Origin: Paraglaciecola chathamensis S18K6
GTDB taxonomy: Bacteria > Pseudomonadota > Gammaproteobacteria > Enterobacterales > Alteromonadaceae
Direction of reading: 5' to 3'
NCBI GenBank assembly: GCA_000314955.1
Contig: BAEM01000016.1
Coordinates: forward strand, 1-64,000
DNA length: 64,000 bases
Part shown: one piece after another, positions 45,711-55,708 of the stretch
Layout: each line of letters opens with the position of its first letter
Position numbering within the stretch: the stretch's first letter is position 1
Made by a program: the position numbers and the translations under genes
The notes under the pieces: generated by a model
Told to the model about the DNA's origin: nothing
Databases searched by the model: none
The model's input: only the letters and a program-made list of their open reading frames with translations

Positions 45711-46628
45711 ATGACCACCCCCTTTGATACACGCCGACTTCATCAAGACACCTGCTATGTAGGGAGGTTTGCGCCTTCACCTTCTGGTCCATTACATTTG
45801 GGCTCTCTTGTGGCTGCTTTAGGTAGCTATCTACGGGCGCGGCAAATGAACGGGAAATGGCTCTTACGAATCGAAGATATTGATCCACCGCGCGAGCAAG
45901 CCGGTGCTGATGAACTCATCAAAGAAGCGTTGAACGCGCACGGTCTATTATGGGATGAAGATGTTATTTATCAACGTAATAGCTATGAGCGTTATGAGCA
46001 AGCGCTTACATGGTTGCGTGCAAACGGTCATTGTTATTTTTGTCAATGTACGCGCAAACAGCGGCTGGCAAACCCGAAAGGACAATCTTGTGCTTGCGCC
46101 CAGTTAGCATTGAATCCTCAGGGCTGCGCAACCGTTCTTCGTAATACCGGTGCTGTACACGAAATCGATGATCTAGCGCTTGGGCGAGTTTCTTTTGATG
46201 AACAGTGCAAAGACGATTTTATCTTACGGCGCAAAGACGGCTTATACGCCTATCAATTAGCTGTGGTCATTGATGACATTGATTCAGGAGTAACTGAAGT
46301 CGTGCGCGGCGCGGATATTCTACCCGCTACAGCTTATCAACTTGCGTTATATAATCTGTTTAAGCAGCCTGCACCCGCATACGTGCATTTACCGCTTGTG
46401 ATGGGCGACAATGGTCAAAAGTTGAGTAAACAAAATCATGCTCCCGCACTAAATAATGAGCATGCAACTGATAATTTGTGCGCAGCATTAGAAACGTTAG
46501 GTTTGCGTGTGCCGAGTTATTTAAACAACGCCCTGGTGCCAGATATTTTAGACTTTGCAGTGCATAACTGGAGCGTGGCGCTTATTGCTGACAATGGTCA
46601 TGCGTTTGACAATAGAATTGACGCGTAA
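45711..46628 (+). CDS. gluQ: Glutamyl-Q tRNA(Asp) synthetase
   Basis: 305 aa, a truncated GluRS-like class I enzyme lacking the anticodon-binding domain. It adds glutamate to queuosine of tRNA-Asp. GRFAPSPSGPLHLGSLVAALGSY holds the HIGH-like motif (HLGS, 29-32); a Cys cluster (CYFCQCTRK ... CACAQ) follows, and KLSKQ is the KMSKS equivalent. Between dksA and pcnB as in E. coli. No clear SD at the ATG. Confidence 0.93.
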   Translation: MTTPFDTRRLHQDTCYVGRFAPSPSGPLHLGSLVAALGSYLRARQMNGKWLLRIEDIDPPREQAGADELIKEALNAHGLLWDEDVIYQRNSYERYEQALTWLRANGHCYFCQCTRKQRLANPKGQSCACAQLALNPQGCATVLRNTGAVHEIDDLALGRVSFDEQCKDDFILRRKDGLYAYQLAVVIDDIDSGVTEVVRGADILPATAYQLALYNLFKQPAPAYVHLPLVMGDNGQKLSKQNHAPALNNEHATDNLCAALETLGLRVPSYLNNALVPDILDFAVHNWSVALIADNGHAFDNRIDA

Positions 46629-46697
46629 GACAGGTTATGATCCGACGCGTTAAACAACCTGCTTTGGGTAGTCCCTTATATTGGAGCTGAACTTATT

Positions 46698-48104
46698 ATT
46701 TCTCGCGTAATCAACAAGGTTAAAGAGGCGTTTAAAACCACGCCGAGCACAGCTAAAACCACTCTTGTTGCCAACATAATTCCCCGTGCTGAACATCCGG
46801 TATCACGCAGCGACATTAGTGATAACGCGTTAAAGGTATTATATCGTCTGCACAACAACGGTTATCAAGCCTTTTTGGTTGGTGGTTGTGTGCGTGATAT
46901 TTTGCTTGGAAAGAAACCCAAAGATTTTGACGTCACCACAGATGCGACGCCAGAACAGGTCAAAGAACTGTTTAGAAATTGTCGACTGATCGGGCGCCGA
47001 TTCCGTTTAGCGCATGTTGTATTTGGTCGAGAAATTATCGAAGTCGCTACATTTCGTGGCCATCACCCAAGCCAAGATGAAGACAAAGAGAACGACAAAG
47101 ACAAAGATAGCAAGGGTCAAAACCTAAGTAAGCAAAGCGATCATGGCCAACTATTGCGCGACAATGTATTCGGTAGCATAGAAGAAGATGCAGAGCGACG
47201 TGATTTCACGGTCAACGCGATGTATTACAATATCGCTGACTACAGCATTCATGATTTTGCCAATGGTATGCAGGCGGTTAAAAATCGTCAGATCACTATG
47301 ATTGGCGACCCTGCTACGCGCTATCGAGAAGATCCCGTGCGTATGCTACGTGCAGTGCGATTTTCGGTAAAACTAGGCATGAAAATAAGCCCTGAAACTG
47401 CTAAGCCCATATACGAACTAGCCCCATTGATGGCGAACATTCCACCGGCACGCTTGTTTGAAGAGGTGTTGAAGCTATTGCTGTCAGGGCAAGGTCTAGA
47501 AACTTACAAACTACTCAATGAGTTCGGTTTGTTTGAGCAGTTGTTCCCGCAACTAACACCTTTACTTAAATCGCAAAATAGTCGTGAGCTTGCGTTTATT
47601 GAGCAGGTGCTAATGAATACGGATAACCGTATTAATTCGGATATGAAAGTGACGCCCGCGTTCATTTTTGCAGCGTTGTTATGGTATCCGTTAGAAGAGC
47701 GCTGTCAGCAGCACATGGTAGAAGGCGGCTTAAACCACTTCGATGCCTTTAATTTGGCCTTGAGTGATGTATTACATCGCCAAATACAGCGCATTATGAT
47801 CCCCAAGCGCTTTACGATTACCGTACGTGAGATTTGGCAATTGCAACAACGCTTGCCAAAGCGTTACGGGCGCAGGGCATTTCAAATGCTTGAGCACCCC
47901 AAATTTAGAGCTGCCTATGATTTCTTACTGATACGTGGGCAAATTGAAGGTGGCGAGTTGCTGGAGTTATCCCAGTGGTGGACTGACTTTCAAAACCTTA
48001 ACCCTGAGCAGCGCCAAGGCATGTTGAAAACCCTGCGCGATAAAGAAGGTGGCCCGCCTAAACGCAGAAGCCGCTATAGAGGCAAGAAGAAAGCTGCCCA
48101 ATGA
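46698..48104 (+). CDS. pcnB: Poly(A) polymerase I, apparent AUU start codon
   Basis: 468 aa if started at ATT 46698. Adds 3' poly(A) tails that promote RNA decay. [28 protein letters not shown] is the nucleotidyltransferase motif with the catalytic DxD-type pair; [12 protein letters not shown]-like [15 protein letters not shown] and [14 protein letters not shown]-like [14 protein letters not shown] follow, with a basic Arg/Lys-rich tail. The conserved N-terminal region ([28 protein letters not shown]) lies upstream of the first ATG/GTG/TTG codon (TTG 46875). No such codon occurs between the stop at 46638 and 46875. E. coli pcnB is known to start at AUU; here ATT 46698 gives SRVINKV, alignable with E. 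coli FTRVANF. ATT 46695 is an alternative, better spaced to ggag. Confidence 0.88.
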   Translation: MSRVINKVKEAFKTTPSTAKTTLVANIIPRAEHPVSRSDISDNALKVLYRLHNNGYQAFLVGGCVRDILLGKKPKDFDVTTDATPEQVKELFRNCRLIGRRFRLAHVVFGREIIEVATFRGHHPSQDEDKENDKDKDSKGQNLSKQSDHGQLLRDNVFGSIEEDAERRDFTVNAMYYNIADYSIHDFANGMQAVKNRQITMIGDPATRYREDPVRMLRAVRFSVKLGMKISPETAKPIYELAPLMANIPPARLFEEVLKLLLSGQGLETYKLLNEFGLFEQLFPQLTPLLKSQNSRELAFIEQVLMNTDNRINSDMKVTPAFIFAALLWYPLEERCQQHMVEGGLNHFDAFNLALSDVLHRQIQRIMIPKRFTITVREIWQLQQRLPKRYGRRAFQMLEHPKFRAAYDFLLIRGQIEGGELLELSQWWTDFQNLNPEQRQGMLKTLRDKEGGPPKRRSRYRGKKKAAQ

Positions 48105-48589
48105 ACCAAGTTTATGTTGGGTTAGGGAGTAACTTAGCCCAGCCTGAACAACAAATAAAAGATGCATTGCTGGCCATTGCGTCGTTGCCTGATACTTGCG
48201 TAACTGCCACGTCGAGCTTGTATGTGAGTCGGCCAATGGGGCCGCAAGACCAACCTAGCTATGTTAACGCAGTGGTTGGCGTGCAAACTGAAATGCAACC
48301 TGTTGAATTTCTTCATTGCTTACAAAAAATTGAGCTTGAACATGGTCGTGAGCGTAAAGCTGAGCGCTGGGGGCCACGAACCCTAGACTTGGATATTCTG
48401 CTTTTTTCGAATCAAGTTATTGATTCTGTTGAACTTACGGTTCCGCATTACGGTATGAATGAACGAGAGTTTGTCTTGTATCCTCTACATGAAATTGCCC
48501 CCGAATTACAACTTCCAAACGGCACGAAAGTGAGCGAAATGCTCAATAATTGTCCTATCAATGGGTTGGAAAAATTACCCTATAAATGA
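48101..48589 (+). CDS. folK: 2-amino-4-hydroxy-6-hydroxymethyldihydropteridine diphosphokinase
   Basis: 162 aa. [34 protein letters not shown] and [12 protein letters not shown] are the HPPK signatures, the last with the two metal-binding Asp residues. Pyrophosphorylates the pterin precursor of folate. It overlaps pcnB by ATGA. Confidence 0.95.
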   Translation: MNQVYVGLGSNLAQPEQQIKDALLAIASLPDTCVTATSSLYVSRPMGPQDQPSYVNAVVGVQTEMQPVEFLHCLQKIELEHGRERKAERWGPRTLDLDILLFSNQVIDSVELTVPHYGMNEREFVLYPLHEIAPELQLPNGTKVSEMLNNCPINGLEKLPYK

Positions 48590-48675
48590 GTTTGATAGAA
48601 ATCCGTTAAAAAATCAGTATAGTGCCTGATTTACTCAAGCTCTATTTAGTGTTCATCGTACTGGAGTGATTCAAA

Positions 48676-49473
48676 ATGAAAAAAGTCACAACTTCCACGT
48701 TGTTGAAAATGAAGCAACAAAGCGAAAAAATTAGTGCGCTTACCGCATATGATGCGAGCTTCTCAAAGCTGTTTGATGAGCAAGGGGTAGACGTACTGTT
48801 AATTGGCGATTCATTAGGCATGGTTTTACAAGGCTGTGATGACACATTAGGCGTCAGCATTGATGATGTGGCGTATCACACCCGCGCCGTACGTAAGGGT
48901 GTTGAGCGGGCATTTGTCATCGCAGATATGCCGTTTATGTCTTATTCCACCCCAGAGCAAACTTATCTCAATGCCGGCAAACTCATGGCCGCAGGGGCAA
49001 GTATGGTTAAGCTAGAGGGCGGTCGCTGGCTATTGGATTCCATCAAAGGGCTAAATGAGCGCGGTGTACCTGTTTGTGGTCATTTAGGATTAACGCCTCA
49101 GTCAGTGCACGTTTTTGGTGGTTTCAAAGTACAAGGCCGTGATGATCTGCAAGCAGAGCAAATGCTCGAGCAAGCCAAAGAAATGGCAGCAGCAGGGATT
49201 CAGTTGTTGGTACTAGAATGCGTACCAACAGAATTGGCCGGTGCTATATCTCAAGCGATAGATATTCCCGTTATTGGCATAGGCGCAGGAGCAGAGACTG
49301 ACGGACAAATTTTAGTCATGCATGACATGTTTGGTATTAGCGCCAACTACATGCCGAAATTTTCGAAAAACTACCTTCAAGAAACTGGCGATATGCGCAC
49401 AGCGGTAAGTCAGTACATTGAAGAAGTGAAAGACGGCTCTTTCCCGTCTGAAGCCCATAGTTTTAGTAAGTGA
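48676..49473 (+). CDS. panB: 3-methyl-2-oxobutanoate hydroxymethyltransferase
   Basis: 265 aa. [33 protein letters not shown] (metal-binding D region), GAVVKLEGG-like [10 protein letters not shown] and CGHLGLTPQ are conserved. First committed step of pantothenate synthesis, making ketopantoate. It is followed by panC after 7 bp. Confidence 0.96.
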   Translation: MKKVTTSTLLKMKQQSEKISALTAYDASFSKLFDEQGVDVLLIGDSLGMVLQGCDDTLGVSIDDVAYHTRAVRKGVERAFVIADMPFMSYSTPEQTYLNAGKLMAAGASMVKLEGGRWLLDSIKGLNERGVPVCGHLGLTPQSVHVFGGFKVQGRDDLQAEQMLEQAKEMAAAGIQLLVLECVPTELAGAISQAIDIPVIGIGAGAETDGQILVMHDMFGISANYMPKFSKNYLQETGDMRTAVSQYIEEVKDGSFPSEAHSFSK

Positions 49474-49480
49474 GTTCAGT

Positions 49481-50332
49481 ATGCGAGTGATCAGTAATAT
49501 TGCCAGTTTACGCGATGTGCGTCGCAGCTGGCAGGCAGATTCTAAAGTGATTGCCTTTGTTCCTACCATGGGCAATTTACACCAAGGCCACCTTAACTTG
49601 GTAAAAGAAGCCAAATTAAAGGCCGATGTGGTGGTGGTTTCAATTTTTGTTAACCCATTACAGTTTGGGCCGGATGAAGACTTAGAAGCCTACCCACGTA
49701 CATTAGAGAATGACCGTAAGGTACTTAGCGAGATGGGAGTTGACGTACTCTTTACCCCGCAAGTGAAAGACATATACTCACGAGGCCTTGAGCAGCAAAC
49801 TTTTGTCGAGGTGCCAGGCATTTCCTATATGATTTGCGGTGCCAGTCGCCCTGGTCATTTTCGTGGTGTGGCGACCATTGTTTGTAAGTTGTTCAACATG
49901 GTCCAGCCGAACATGGCGTTCTTTGGTGAGAAAGACTTTCAGCAGTTGCAGGTCATCAAAGCCATGGTTACAGACTTATCGATGAATTTAACTGTGCATG
50001 GCGTCAAGACCACGCGAGAAGACGATGGTTTAGCCATGAGCTCGCGTAATCAGTATTTAAATACTGAACAGCGCGCACTGGCTCCGACGTTGTTTACGCG
50101 CTTACAAGAGATGCAGGACAAGATTGAATCCGGTCGCCGTGACTTTTCGCGTATCACCAGTGACTGTTGCGAGCAGCTTGCTGAAGCCGGGTTTAGTATC
50201 GATTACATCGAGATCCGCTCTGCGGATACGCTTTTGCAGCCAGGACATGAAGAAACCAAAGTGGTTATTTTAGCGGCTGCCTTCTTAGGGCGCACGCGTC
50301 TAATTGATAACCTGCAGGTATCATTAACTTAG
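49481..50332 (+). CDS. panC: Pantothenate synthetase
   Basis: 283 aa. [14 protein letters not shown] is the HIGH-type ATP site; [22 protein letters not shown] and [10 protein letters not shown] are typical, with KMSKS-like MSSRN. Joins pantoate and beta-alanine. No panD follows; instead a strong terminator and the convergent panP gene. Confidence 0.96.
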   Translation: MRVISNIASLRDVRRSWQADSKVIAFVPTMGNLHQGHLNLVKEAKLKADVVVVSIFVNPLQFGPDEDLEAYPRTLENDRKVLSEMGVDVLFTPQVKDIYSRGLEQQTFVEVPGISYMICGASRPGHFRGVATIVCKLFNMVQPNMAFFGEKDFQQLQVIKAMVTDLSMNLTVHGVKTTREDDGLAMSSRNQYLNTEQRALAPTLFTRLQEMQDKIESGRRDFSRITSDCCEQLAEAGFSIDYIEIRSADTLLQPGHEETKVVILAAAFLGRTRLIDNLQVSLT

Positions 50333-50358
50333 CTATTATTGTTTTTACCCGCAGAAAT

Positions 50359-50392
50359 AAAAAGGCCGTTAGTAAATACTAACGGCCTTTTT
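50359..50392. terminator. Bidirectional terminator between panC and panP
   Basis: A 15-bp perfect stem (aaaaaggccgttagt / actaacggccttttt) with loop aaat, flanked by A- and T-runs, so it works for both convergent genes. Confidence 0.92.
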
Positions 50393-50411
50393 GTTTAATA
50401 ATAACAAAAGC

Positions 50412-52019
50412 TTACTCGGTGTTAGTTAGCTCAGCCCAATTCTGACTTTTGCTAGCGATCGCTACCTGTTCGTCAAGAATGTTCTGCAAGTCCTTTTCTG
50501 TGGTCAACGGGTTAGCCAATACCACGCGAAAAACCGTCATGGTTTGCTCGCCATAGGTTTGAGTTTGCAAACGAGTACGTGATACAAATGATTTACCCGC
50601 TTCACGCTGTTGTTTTTGTACATAAACAGTGAGCTTATCAAGCTTCTCGTTAAAGTGAGGGCTTAATGATGGGTCGGCTTTAACCTGTTGCTGCACTTCT
50701 TGTGGGTTAACCCGATAAGTGAGCAATGACAGGGTAGGGGGAGTGATCAATTCAAAGTCAGGGTGTGACTGGATCATACGCGCGAAAATTTTGGCTTTTT
50801 CGATGCTTTGGTCAATCAATAATTCGTACCCTTGGCGACCAAATATATGTAAAGAGGCATATACCATCATGGCCATGCCGTTACGCGAACCTTCTAACGT
50901 GGTGGCACCTAAATCTTTTGAGCCAGCACGCAATATGTAGTTAGCGTGATGACGCACAGCATTACTGTCGTTAGGATCTTTAAACAACACCATACCTGCG
51001 CCCATAGGAACATACATTTGCTTGTGTGCGTCTATGGTGACGGAATCGGCGCGCTCGATCCCTTTAAGGATATTTCTATGGGTGCTTGAGAATAGCGTAG
51101 CTCCGCCCCAAGCGGCATCCACATGGAAATGACAGCCCAACTCTTGGGCGACATCAGCTAGCTCGTCTAGTGGGTCTACGTGGCCTGTTTCTGTGGTACC
51201 AGCTACACCAACAATACTGAGGATTTTATTGCCCTGTTCAGCGTATTGCTTACCAAAAGCGAGGGCTTTTTCAGGGGACAAGCGTTGGGTAGGGCAATCT
51301 AACGTGATGAGCTGTTCGCGACCTAAACCGAGTAAATCCACCGACTTTGATAGAGAATAATGCCCTCGGCGTGAAGATAAAATCGCCATTTTTTTATAGC
51401 CGTAATGGTCTAAACCTGCCGCTAACCCTTCTCGGGCAACCCCTTTAAACACGCCATCGGCAGCTAACGCTTTATTACGTGCTACCCACAGCGCGGTCAC
51501 ATTGGCTATGGTACCACCAGAGCAAAAAGCGCCTAAGGCGTGATTCGCACTGTGTAAATACGTATTGTAGAACTCACTGTCTTGGGCATACACAAGTTCG
51601 TGCATCATACCCAATACTTGACGCTCTAAAGGCGTAAAGGCTTTAGAGGTTTCGATTTTGACCAAATTTTGATTCAAGCCAACTAACAATTTAGCTAACG
51701 ATAAATGAAAATACGGTAAGGCAGATGTCATGTGCCCGATAAATGTTGGCGAATAAGTATTAACCGAATTAGCGACTAGTTTTTCAAGTAAATTCGCGGC
51801 GTGCTCAGACACAAACTCTGGGTGTTCGGGCACATTAAATTCAGCAAAACTTTGTTCTATTTGCTCAAGTGACGTGACTTTCGTTACCACGTGTTGAGAC
51901 AAAAAGTCAGCCAAGTTATCTGACAGATGCTGCTCAATCTGAGCTAACTTAGAATCTTTACCTTCAGGCATGGTAAACACTCTAAACAAATGCTCTAAAC
52001 TGACTTCAGCTACGGCCAC
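50412..52019 (-). CDS. panP: PLP-dependent aspartate 1-decarboxylase PanP
   Basis: 535 aa group II PLP decarboxylase. The PLP Lys lies in DAHKQMY (K333), the ring-stacking Asp in HVDAAWGG (D301), and CSGGTIANVTAL binds phosphate. Its length and N-terminal extension resemble the PanP family of Vibrio fischeri, which makes beta-alanine from aspartate in place of PanD. Start at GTG 52019 (agagg SD 8 nt upstream); GTG 52028 would overlap that SD. It faces panBC, and no panD is in the cluster, which supports a beta-alanine role over glutamate or tyrosine decarboxylation. Confidence 0.85.
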   Translation of the reverse strand: MAVAEVSLEHLFRVFTMPEGKDSKLAQIEQHLSDNLADFLSQHVVTKVTSLEQIEQSFAEFNVPEHPEFVSEHAANLLEKLVANSVNTYSPTFIGHMTSALPYFHLSLAKLLVGLNQNLVKIETSKAFTPLERQVLGMMHELVYAQDSEFYNTYLHSANHALGAFCSGGTIANVTALWVARNKALAADGVFKGVAREGLAAGLDHYGYKKMAILSSRRGHYSLSKSVDLLGLGREQLITLDCPTQRLSPEKALAFGKQYAEQGNKILSIVGVAGTTETGHVDPLDELADVAQELGCHFHVDAAWGGATLFSSTHRNILKGIERADSVTIDAHKQMYVPMGAGMVLFKDPNDSNAVRHHANYILRAGSKDLGATTLEGSRNGMAMMVYASLHIFGRQGYELLIDQSIEKAKIFARMIQSHPDFELITPPTLSLLTYRVNPQEVQQQVKADPSLSPHFNEKLDKLTVYVQKQQREAGKSFVSRTRLQTQTYGEQTMTVFRVVLANPLTTEKDLQNILDEQVAIASKSQNWAELTNTE

Positions 52020-52239
52020 GCTTGACACCTCTTATGAAAACTTTCAGGTCGCGAACTTTACATTAATTTTCCAGCGAGACCAACATAAACCCCCAGTTTA
52101 TGAAGGGCTATAGTGACTATTTAACGACTAATTTAAGGTAACAGAGTGTGTGAAGGGATGATACACAGAATAAAGTGCCTAAAAGTTGTTCAATTCAGCC
52201 TAGCCATTAGGAACTAACTTGCTATAGTATAAAGAAAAA

Positions 52240-52965
52240 ATGCTGTCAATTATGAAAGTTTCTCAAGTTACTGAAAGCTTCAACCCCGATAACGTTGTGC
52301 CGTTTTTTCAACCTATTATGGATTTAACAAATAATCAGGTTTGGCGCTACGAATGCTTAGCGCGCCTTATTACGTTTGGTGAGCGGCCTTTTATCCCAAG
52401 CGAATTCTTATACTTGGTTGACCGGCAAGAAAGTCGTTCGCAATTAACCGAAACCATCTTCAATCGCAGTGCGCAATATTTCCGTGAACGCAATATGCCA
52501 TGGAACATCAACATCAGTCTTGCTGATATGCAAGATGAGAACATTCATCGATTTCTTACCGAACAAGCCAGTAGCTACCCTAACCCCAAGCGAGTGGCAT
52601 TAGAAGTCACCGCACAGAATGTGTTAGCGGACACAGACACCTTTTCAACCTTTTCTGACTTGTGTAAAAAACTTGGTTTGAGCTTATTCGTAGATAACAT
52701 TGAACCCGATGTAAAACAGGTAGAACACTTACTTGCTTTGCCAATTAGCGGGTTAAAAATATCAGGACCGATTTTGGCGGACCTCGCTCAGAATGAGCAG
52801 GCACAAGCTGTAATCAAATCTTTGTGTGCTAAAGGGCAAACTAAGAATATCGCCTTAGTGGCTCAGCATCTTGAGAGCGAAGCACAACTCACTTTGCTGA
52901 AAAAACTTAATGTGCGTTACGCCCAAGGCTTTTACTTTAGTCAACCTAAGGCGCAGGCGCACTAA
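52240..52965 (+). CDS. Degenerate EAL-domain protein
   Basis: 241 aa, a single EAL domain. VVPFFQPIMDLTNNQVWRYECLARL begins it (ECL for EAL), NISLADM keeps the Asn, and later motifs diverge: FVDNIEP (for DDFG), GLKISG, VAQHLES (for AEGVE), YAQGFYFSQP. Loss of several metal and general-base residues makes c-di-GMP hydrolysis unlikely; binding or protein-protein signalling is more probable. It stands alone; the start at 52240 has only a weak SD. Confidence 0.82.
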   Translation: MLSIMKVSQVTESFNPDNVVPFFQPIMDLTNNQVWRYECLARLITFGERPFIPSEFLYLVDRQESRSQLTETIFNRSAQYFRERNMPWNINISLADMQDENIHRFLTEQASSYPNPKRVALEVTAQNVLADTDTFSTFSDLCKKLGLSLFVDNIEPDVKQVEHLLALPISGLKISGPILADLAQNEQAQAVIKSLCAKGQTKNIALVAQHLESEAQLTLLKKLNVRYAQGFYFSQPKAQAH

Positions 52966-52981
52966 CACTTGCTCTGGCAAA

Positions 52982-53659
52982 TTATAATTGGCTAATCACT
53001 TGCCAGCTATGTTGGCCGCTTGCCCAATATTTACGTTCGAAGGGCGTTATGGCTTGCGCATCATGATATTGCTTCACCTCGCCACTAAAACCCGCTATTT
53101 CAAGGGCTAAAGCGAATTCCTGAATGTAAATTTGCCAGTTGCTACGCACCTCAAGTTGCCCGCCTAGCTTAACAATTTCTGCAAACGCAGGGCTGCCGTG
53201 CCAACGTCTTTGCACATGAGCAGATTTAGGATACGGATTGGGATACAACAAAAAATGCTTACTTAAGCGCCATTTAGCCTGCACTGCTAAGCGCCAAAAG
53301 TCATTTAGATCCGCTCTTAGTATCAAGGCGTTATCTTGCTTTAAGCTGTAATGCTCATGCTTACCCACGCGATGGGCTGACTTGTCCACACCAATGACTT
53401 TCGCCTCAGGGTGCTGATTGGCAATATGGGTGGAGCTTTCGCCCACCCCACAGCATGCATCTAATATGAGCGGGCCTTGCCAATCCCCTAGCCACTCCTG
53501 CGCCTGAGAAAAGGCCTGTAGAGTATGCTCAGTTAACGGACGTTGGCTAGCATGTTGTAAATGACGAGCAACCAAATCGGGTAGCTTTTCATGTACCCCC
53601 GTTTGGTTGCTGTCAATATGCCGAGAATTACCCTCGGGCGCAGTACTGTGGTTAATCAC
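52982..53659 (-). CDS. TrmB-like SAM-dependent methyltransferase (paralogue)
   Basis: 225 aa. SAM motif LDACCGVGESSTHIA; LLYPNPYPKSAHVQRRWHGSPAF corresponds to the FPDPWPKKRHHKRR motif of tRNA m7G46 methyltransferase TrmB, and TPFERKYWASGQ to TKFE in its C-terminus. The substitution of DPWPK by NPYPK suggests a paralogue rather than TrmB proper. Substrate unknown; RNA is plausible. It follows the YadH-type permease gene by 14 bp on the same strand. Confidence 0.72.
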   Translation of the reverse strand: MINHSTAPEGNSRHIDSNQTGVHEKLPDLVARHLQHASQRPLTEHTLQAFSQAQEWLGDWQGPLILDACCGVGESSTHIANQHPEAKVIGVDKSAHRVGKHEHYSLKQDNALILRADLNDFWRLAVQAKWRLSKHFLLYPNPYPKSAHVQRRWHGSPAFAEIVKLGGQLEVRSNWQIYIQEFALALEIAGFSGEVKQYHDAQAITPFERKYWASGQHSWQVISQL

Positions 53660-53673
53660 GTTTATTATTTCAC

Positions 53674-54444
53674 CTAGCTTCTAATGCCCACGCCACGATT
53701 AATCAGTGAGTACGCAAAGCCAAGTAGCACCACATTAAACACCACTAATAAACCTAATGAGTGCATGTAGTTCACGTCAGAGACGCCTAAAAAGCCATAA
53801 CGGAAACCATTCACCATATACACGATAGGGTTGATTTTACTAACCCACTGCCAAAATTCAGGCAACAGTGTTAACGAGTAAAATACGCCGCCTAAATAGG
53901 TCAGGGGAGTTAGCACAAAAGTGGGTACCACACTGATATCATCAAACGATTTGGCAAAGATGGCGTTAATCAAGCCCGCGGTGGCGAACAAAATTGAGGT
54001 TAACAGCAAGGTAATGATGATAATCGGAATACTGTGTAGCGTGATATCAACAAACAACATAGATACACAGGTCACGATAATACCGATGAGTATCGCCCGC
54101 GCGACCCCACCGCCTACAAAGCCGGCTATGATCACCCAATTAGGGATAGGGGCTACCAATAACTCTTCAATATTATGCTGAAATTTAGCGCTATAAAAAG
54201 AGGATGATACATTCGAATAGGAGTTGGTGATCACCGCCATCATGATAAGGCCAGGCACGATAAACTCCATATAACTGAAGCCACCCATTTGGCCGATACG
54301 ACTGCCAATCAAATTACCGAATATGACAAAATACAAGGACATAGTAATTGCTGGCGGCACCAAGGTTTGTATCCAAATACGCAAAAAACGAGTGCACTCT
54401 TTTATCCATAGCGTTTGCAGTGCAATCATAGTGCGATTACCCAT
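53674..54444 (-). CDS. yadH: ABC-2 type exporter permease (YadH-like)
   Basis: 256 aa with six membrane segments. ALQTLWIKECTRFLRIWIQTLVPPAITMSLYFVIFG and PLTYLGGVFYSLTLLPEFWQWVSKINPIVYMVNGFRYGFLG are ABC-2 permease hallmarks. Start at 54444, with aaggag upstream, overlaps the ATPase gene by 8 bp; a longer frame to 54480 lies inside that gene. Substrate unknown, perhaps a drug or lipid. Confidence 0.88.
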   Translation of the reverse strand: MGNRTMIALQTLWIKECTRFLRIWIQTLVPPAITMSLYFVIFGNLIGSRIGQMGGFSYMEFIVPGLIMMAVITNSYSNVSSSFYSAKFQHNIEELLVAPIPNWVIIAGFVGGGVARAILIGIIVTCVSMLFVDITLHSIPIIIITLLLTSILFATAGLINAIFAKSFDDISVVPTFVLTPLTYLGGVFYSLTLLPEFWQWVSKINPIVYMVNGFRYGFLGVSDVNYMHSLGLLVVFNVVLLGFAYSLINRGVGIRS

Positions 54445-55396
54445 TAGCGAGCTCCTTTTGTGTTTTCTCTTTGTTTGCAAGCTCTTCGCGGCCTGATTCT
54501 ACCAAGCGTACAAACAATTCTTCCAAACGGTTCGATTTATTGCGCATGCTTAAGACTTCTATTTTTTGGCTAGATAGTTGCTCAAAGACGTTATTCAAAC
54601 TTTCTTCTTTGGCTACATCGACTTCGAGCGTGTGAGGGTCAAGTAAACGATACTCGAAACCTGACAATGCAATGCTTTGGTGCTCACCGGCCAAATCAAG
54701 AATAAAGGTTTCAATATTTAAGGTGGCCAGCAGAGACTTCATACTGGTGTTTTGCACGATTACTCCTTTATCGATAATCGCGATGTTGCGGCACAACATT
54801 TCGGCTTCTTCAAGATAGTGCGTGGTCAATATGATGGTGATGCCTTGCTCGTTAATTTCTTTTAGAAAGGTCCACATCGAACGGCGAATTTCAATGTCTA
54901 CCCCAGCGGTAGGCTCATCCAAAATCAACATTCTGGGTTCATGCATTAGTGCCCGAGCAATCATTAAACGGCGCTTCATGCCGCCCGATAAATTGCGCGC
55001 CGGTTGATTGCGCTTTTCCCATAAATCTAGTTGCTTAAGGTATTTTTCAGCTCGCTCTTTTGCAACGTTGCGCGGCACACCGTAGTAACCTGCTTGGTTG
55101 ACTACTATTTGAGTCAGTGTCTCAAATTGATTGAAATTGAATTCTTGTGGTACCAAACCAATGCATGATTTGGCTTCCACGGGTTGGGCGTCTAACGAGT
55201 ATTCGAATATGTCAGCAGTGCCACTGGTTTTGTTCACTAGAGAACTGATAATGCCAATAGTGGTGGATTTGCCCGCACCGTTTGGGCCGAGTAGGGCGAA
55301 AAAATCACCCTGCTTTACTTCTAAATTAATCCCATTCAGGGCTCGGGTTCCACCTTTATATACTTTGGTTAACCCTTTGATATTCAATGCATTCAT
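54437..55396 (-). CDS. yadG: ABC-2 type exporter ATPase (YadG-like)
   Basis: 319 aa. Walker A GPNGAGKST, signature LSGGMKRR, Walker B MLILDEPTAGVD and H-loop TTHYLEEAE are all intact. C-terminal extension about 225-319. It pairs with the permease just downstream. In E. coli yadGH lie close to the pan genes, as here. Confidence 0.9.
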   Translation of the reverse strand: MNALNIKGLTKVYKGGTRALNGINLEVKQGDFFALLGPNGAGKSTTIGIISSLVNKTSGTADIFEYSLDAQPVEAKSCIGLVPQEFNFNQFETLTQIVVNQAGYYGVPRNVAKERAEKYLKQLDLWEKRNQPARNLSGGMKRRLMIARALMHEPRMLILDEPTAGVDIEIRRSMWTFLKEINEQGITIILTTHYLEEAEMLCRNIAIIDKGVIVQNTSMKSLLATLNIETFILDLAGEHQSIALSGFEYRLLDPHTLEVDVAKEESLNNVFEQLSSQKIEVLSMRNKSNRLEELFVRLVESGREELANKEKTQKELANG

Positions 55397-55708
55397 GCTT
55401 TATTCCGCGTGATTTTCAGGATGTTGGATTATCTGCTTTTACGATGACTGCCAACTTAGAGAGACAAAATGAAAAAGCATAAAGTTGTTGGCTGGATGTA
55501 CTCACACCGAAAAGTATGCATTATATCATGGCGATGAATGAATAAAACACGACGAACAATGAATAAAATGTAAGGTTTTTAGTTTGTTACTCCCATAGGG
55601 ACGTTTTTGGCTCTCAGCAGACAATGCAGAAACGCAAAGCAAGAAACCAACTAGTGCCCAATTAGCACCTAAAAGCCAGGACTCAATCAAAATAGGAGAG
55701 AAAAATCC

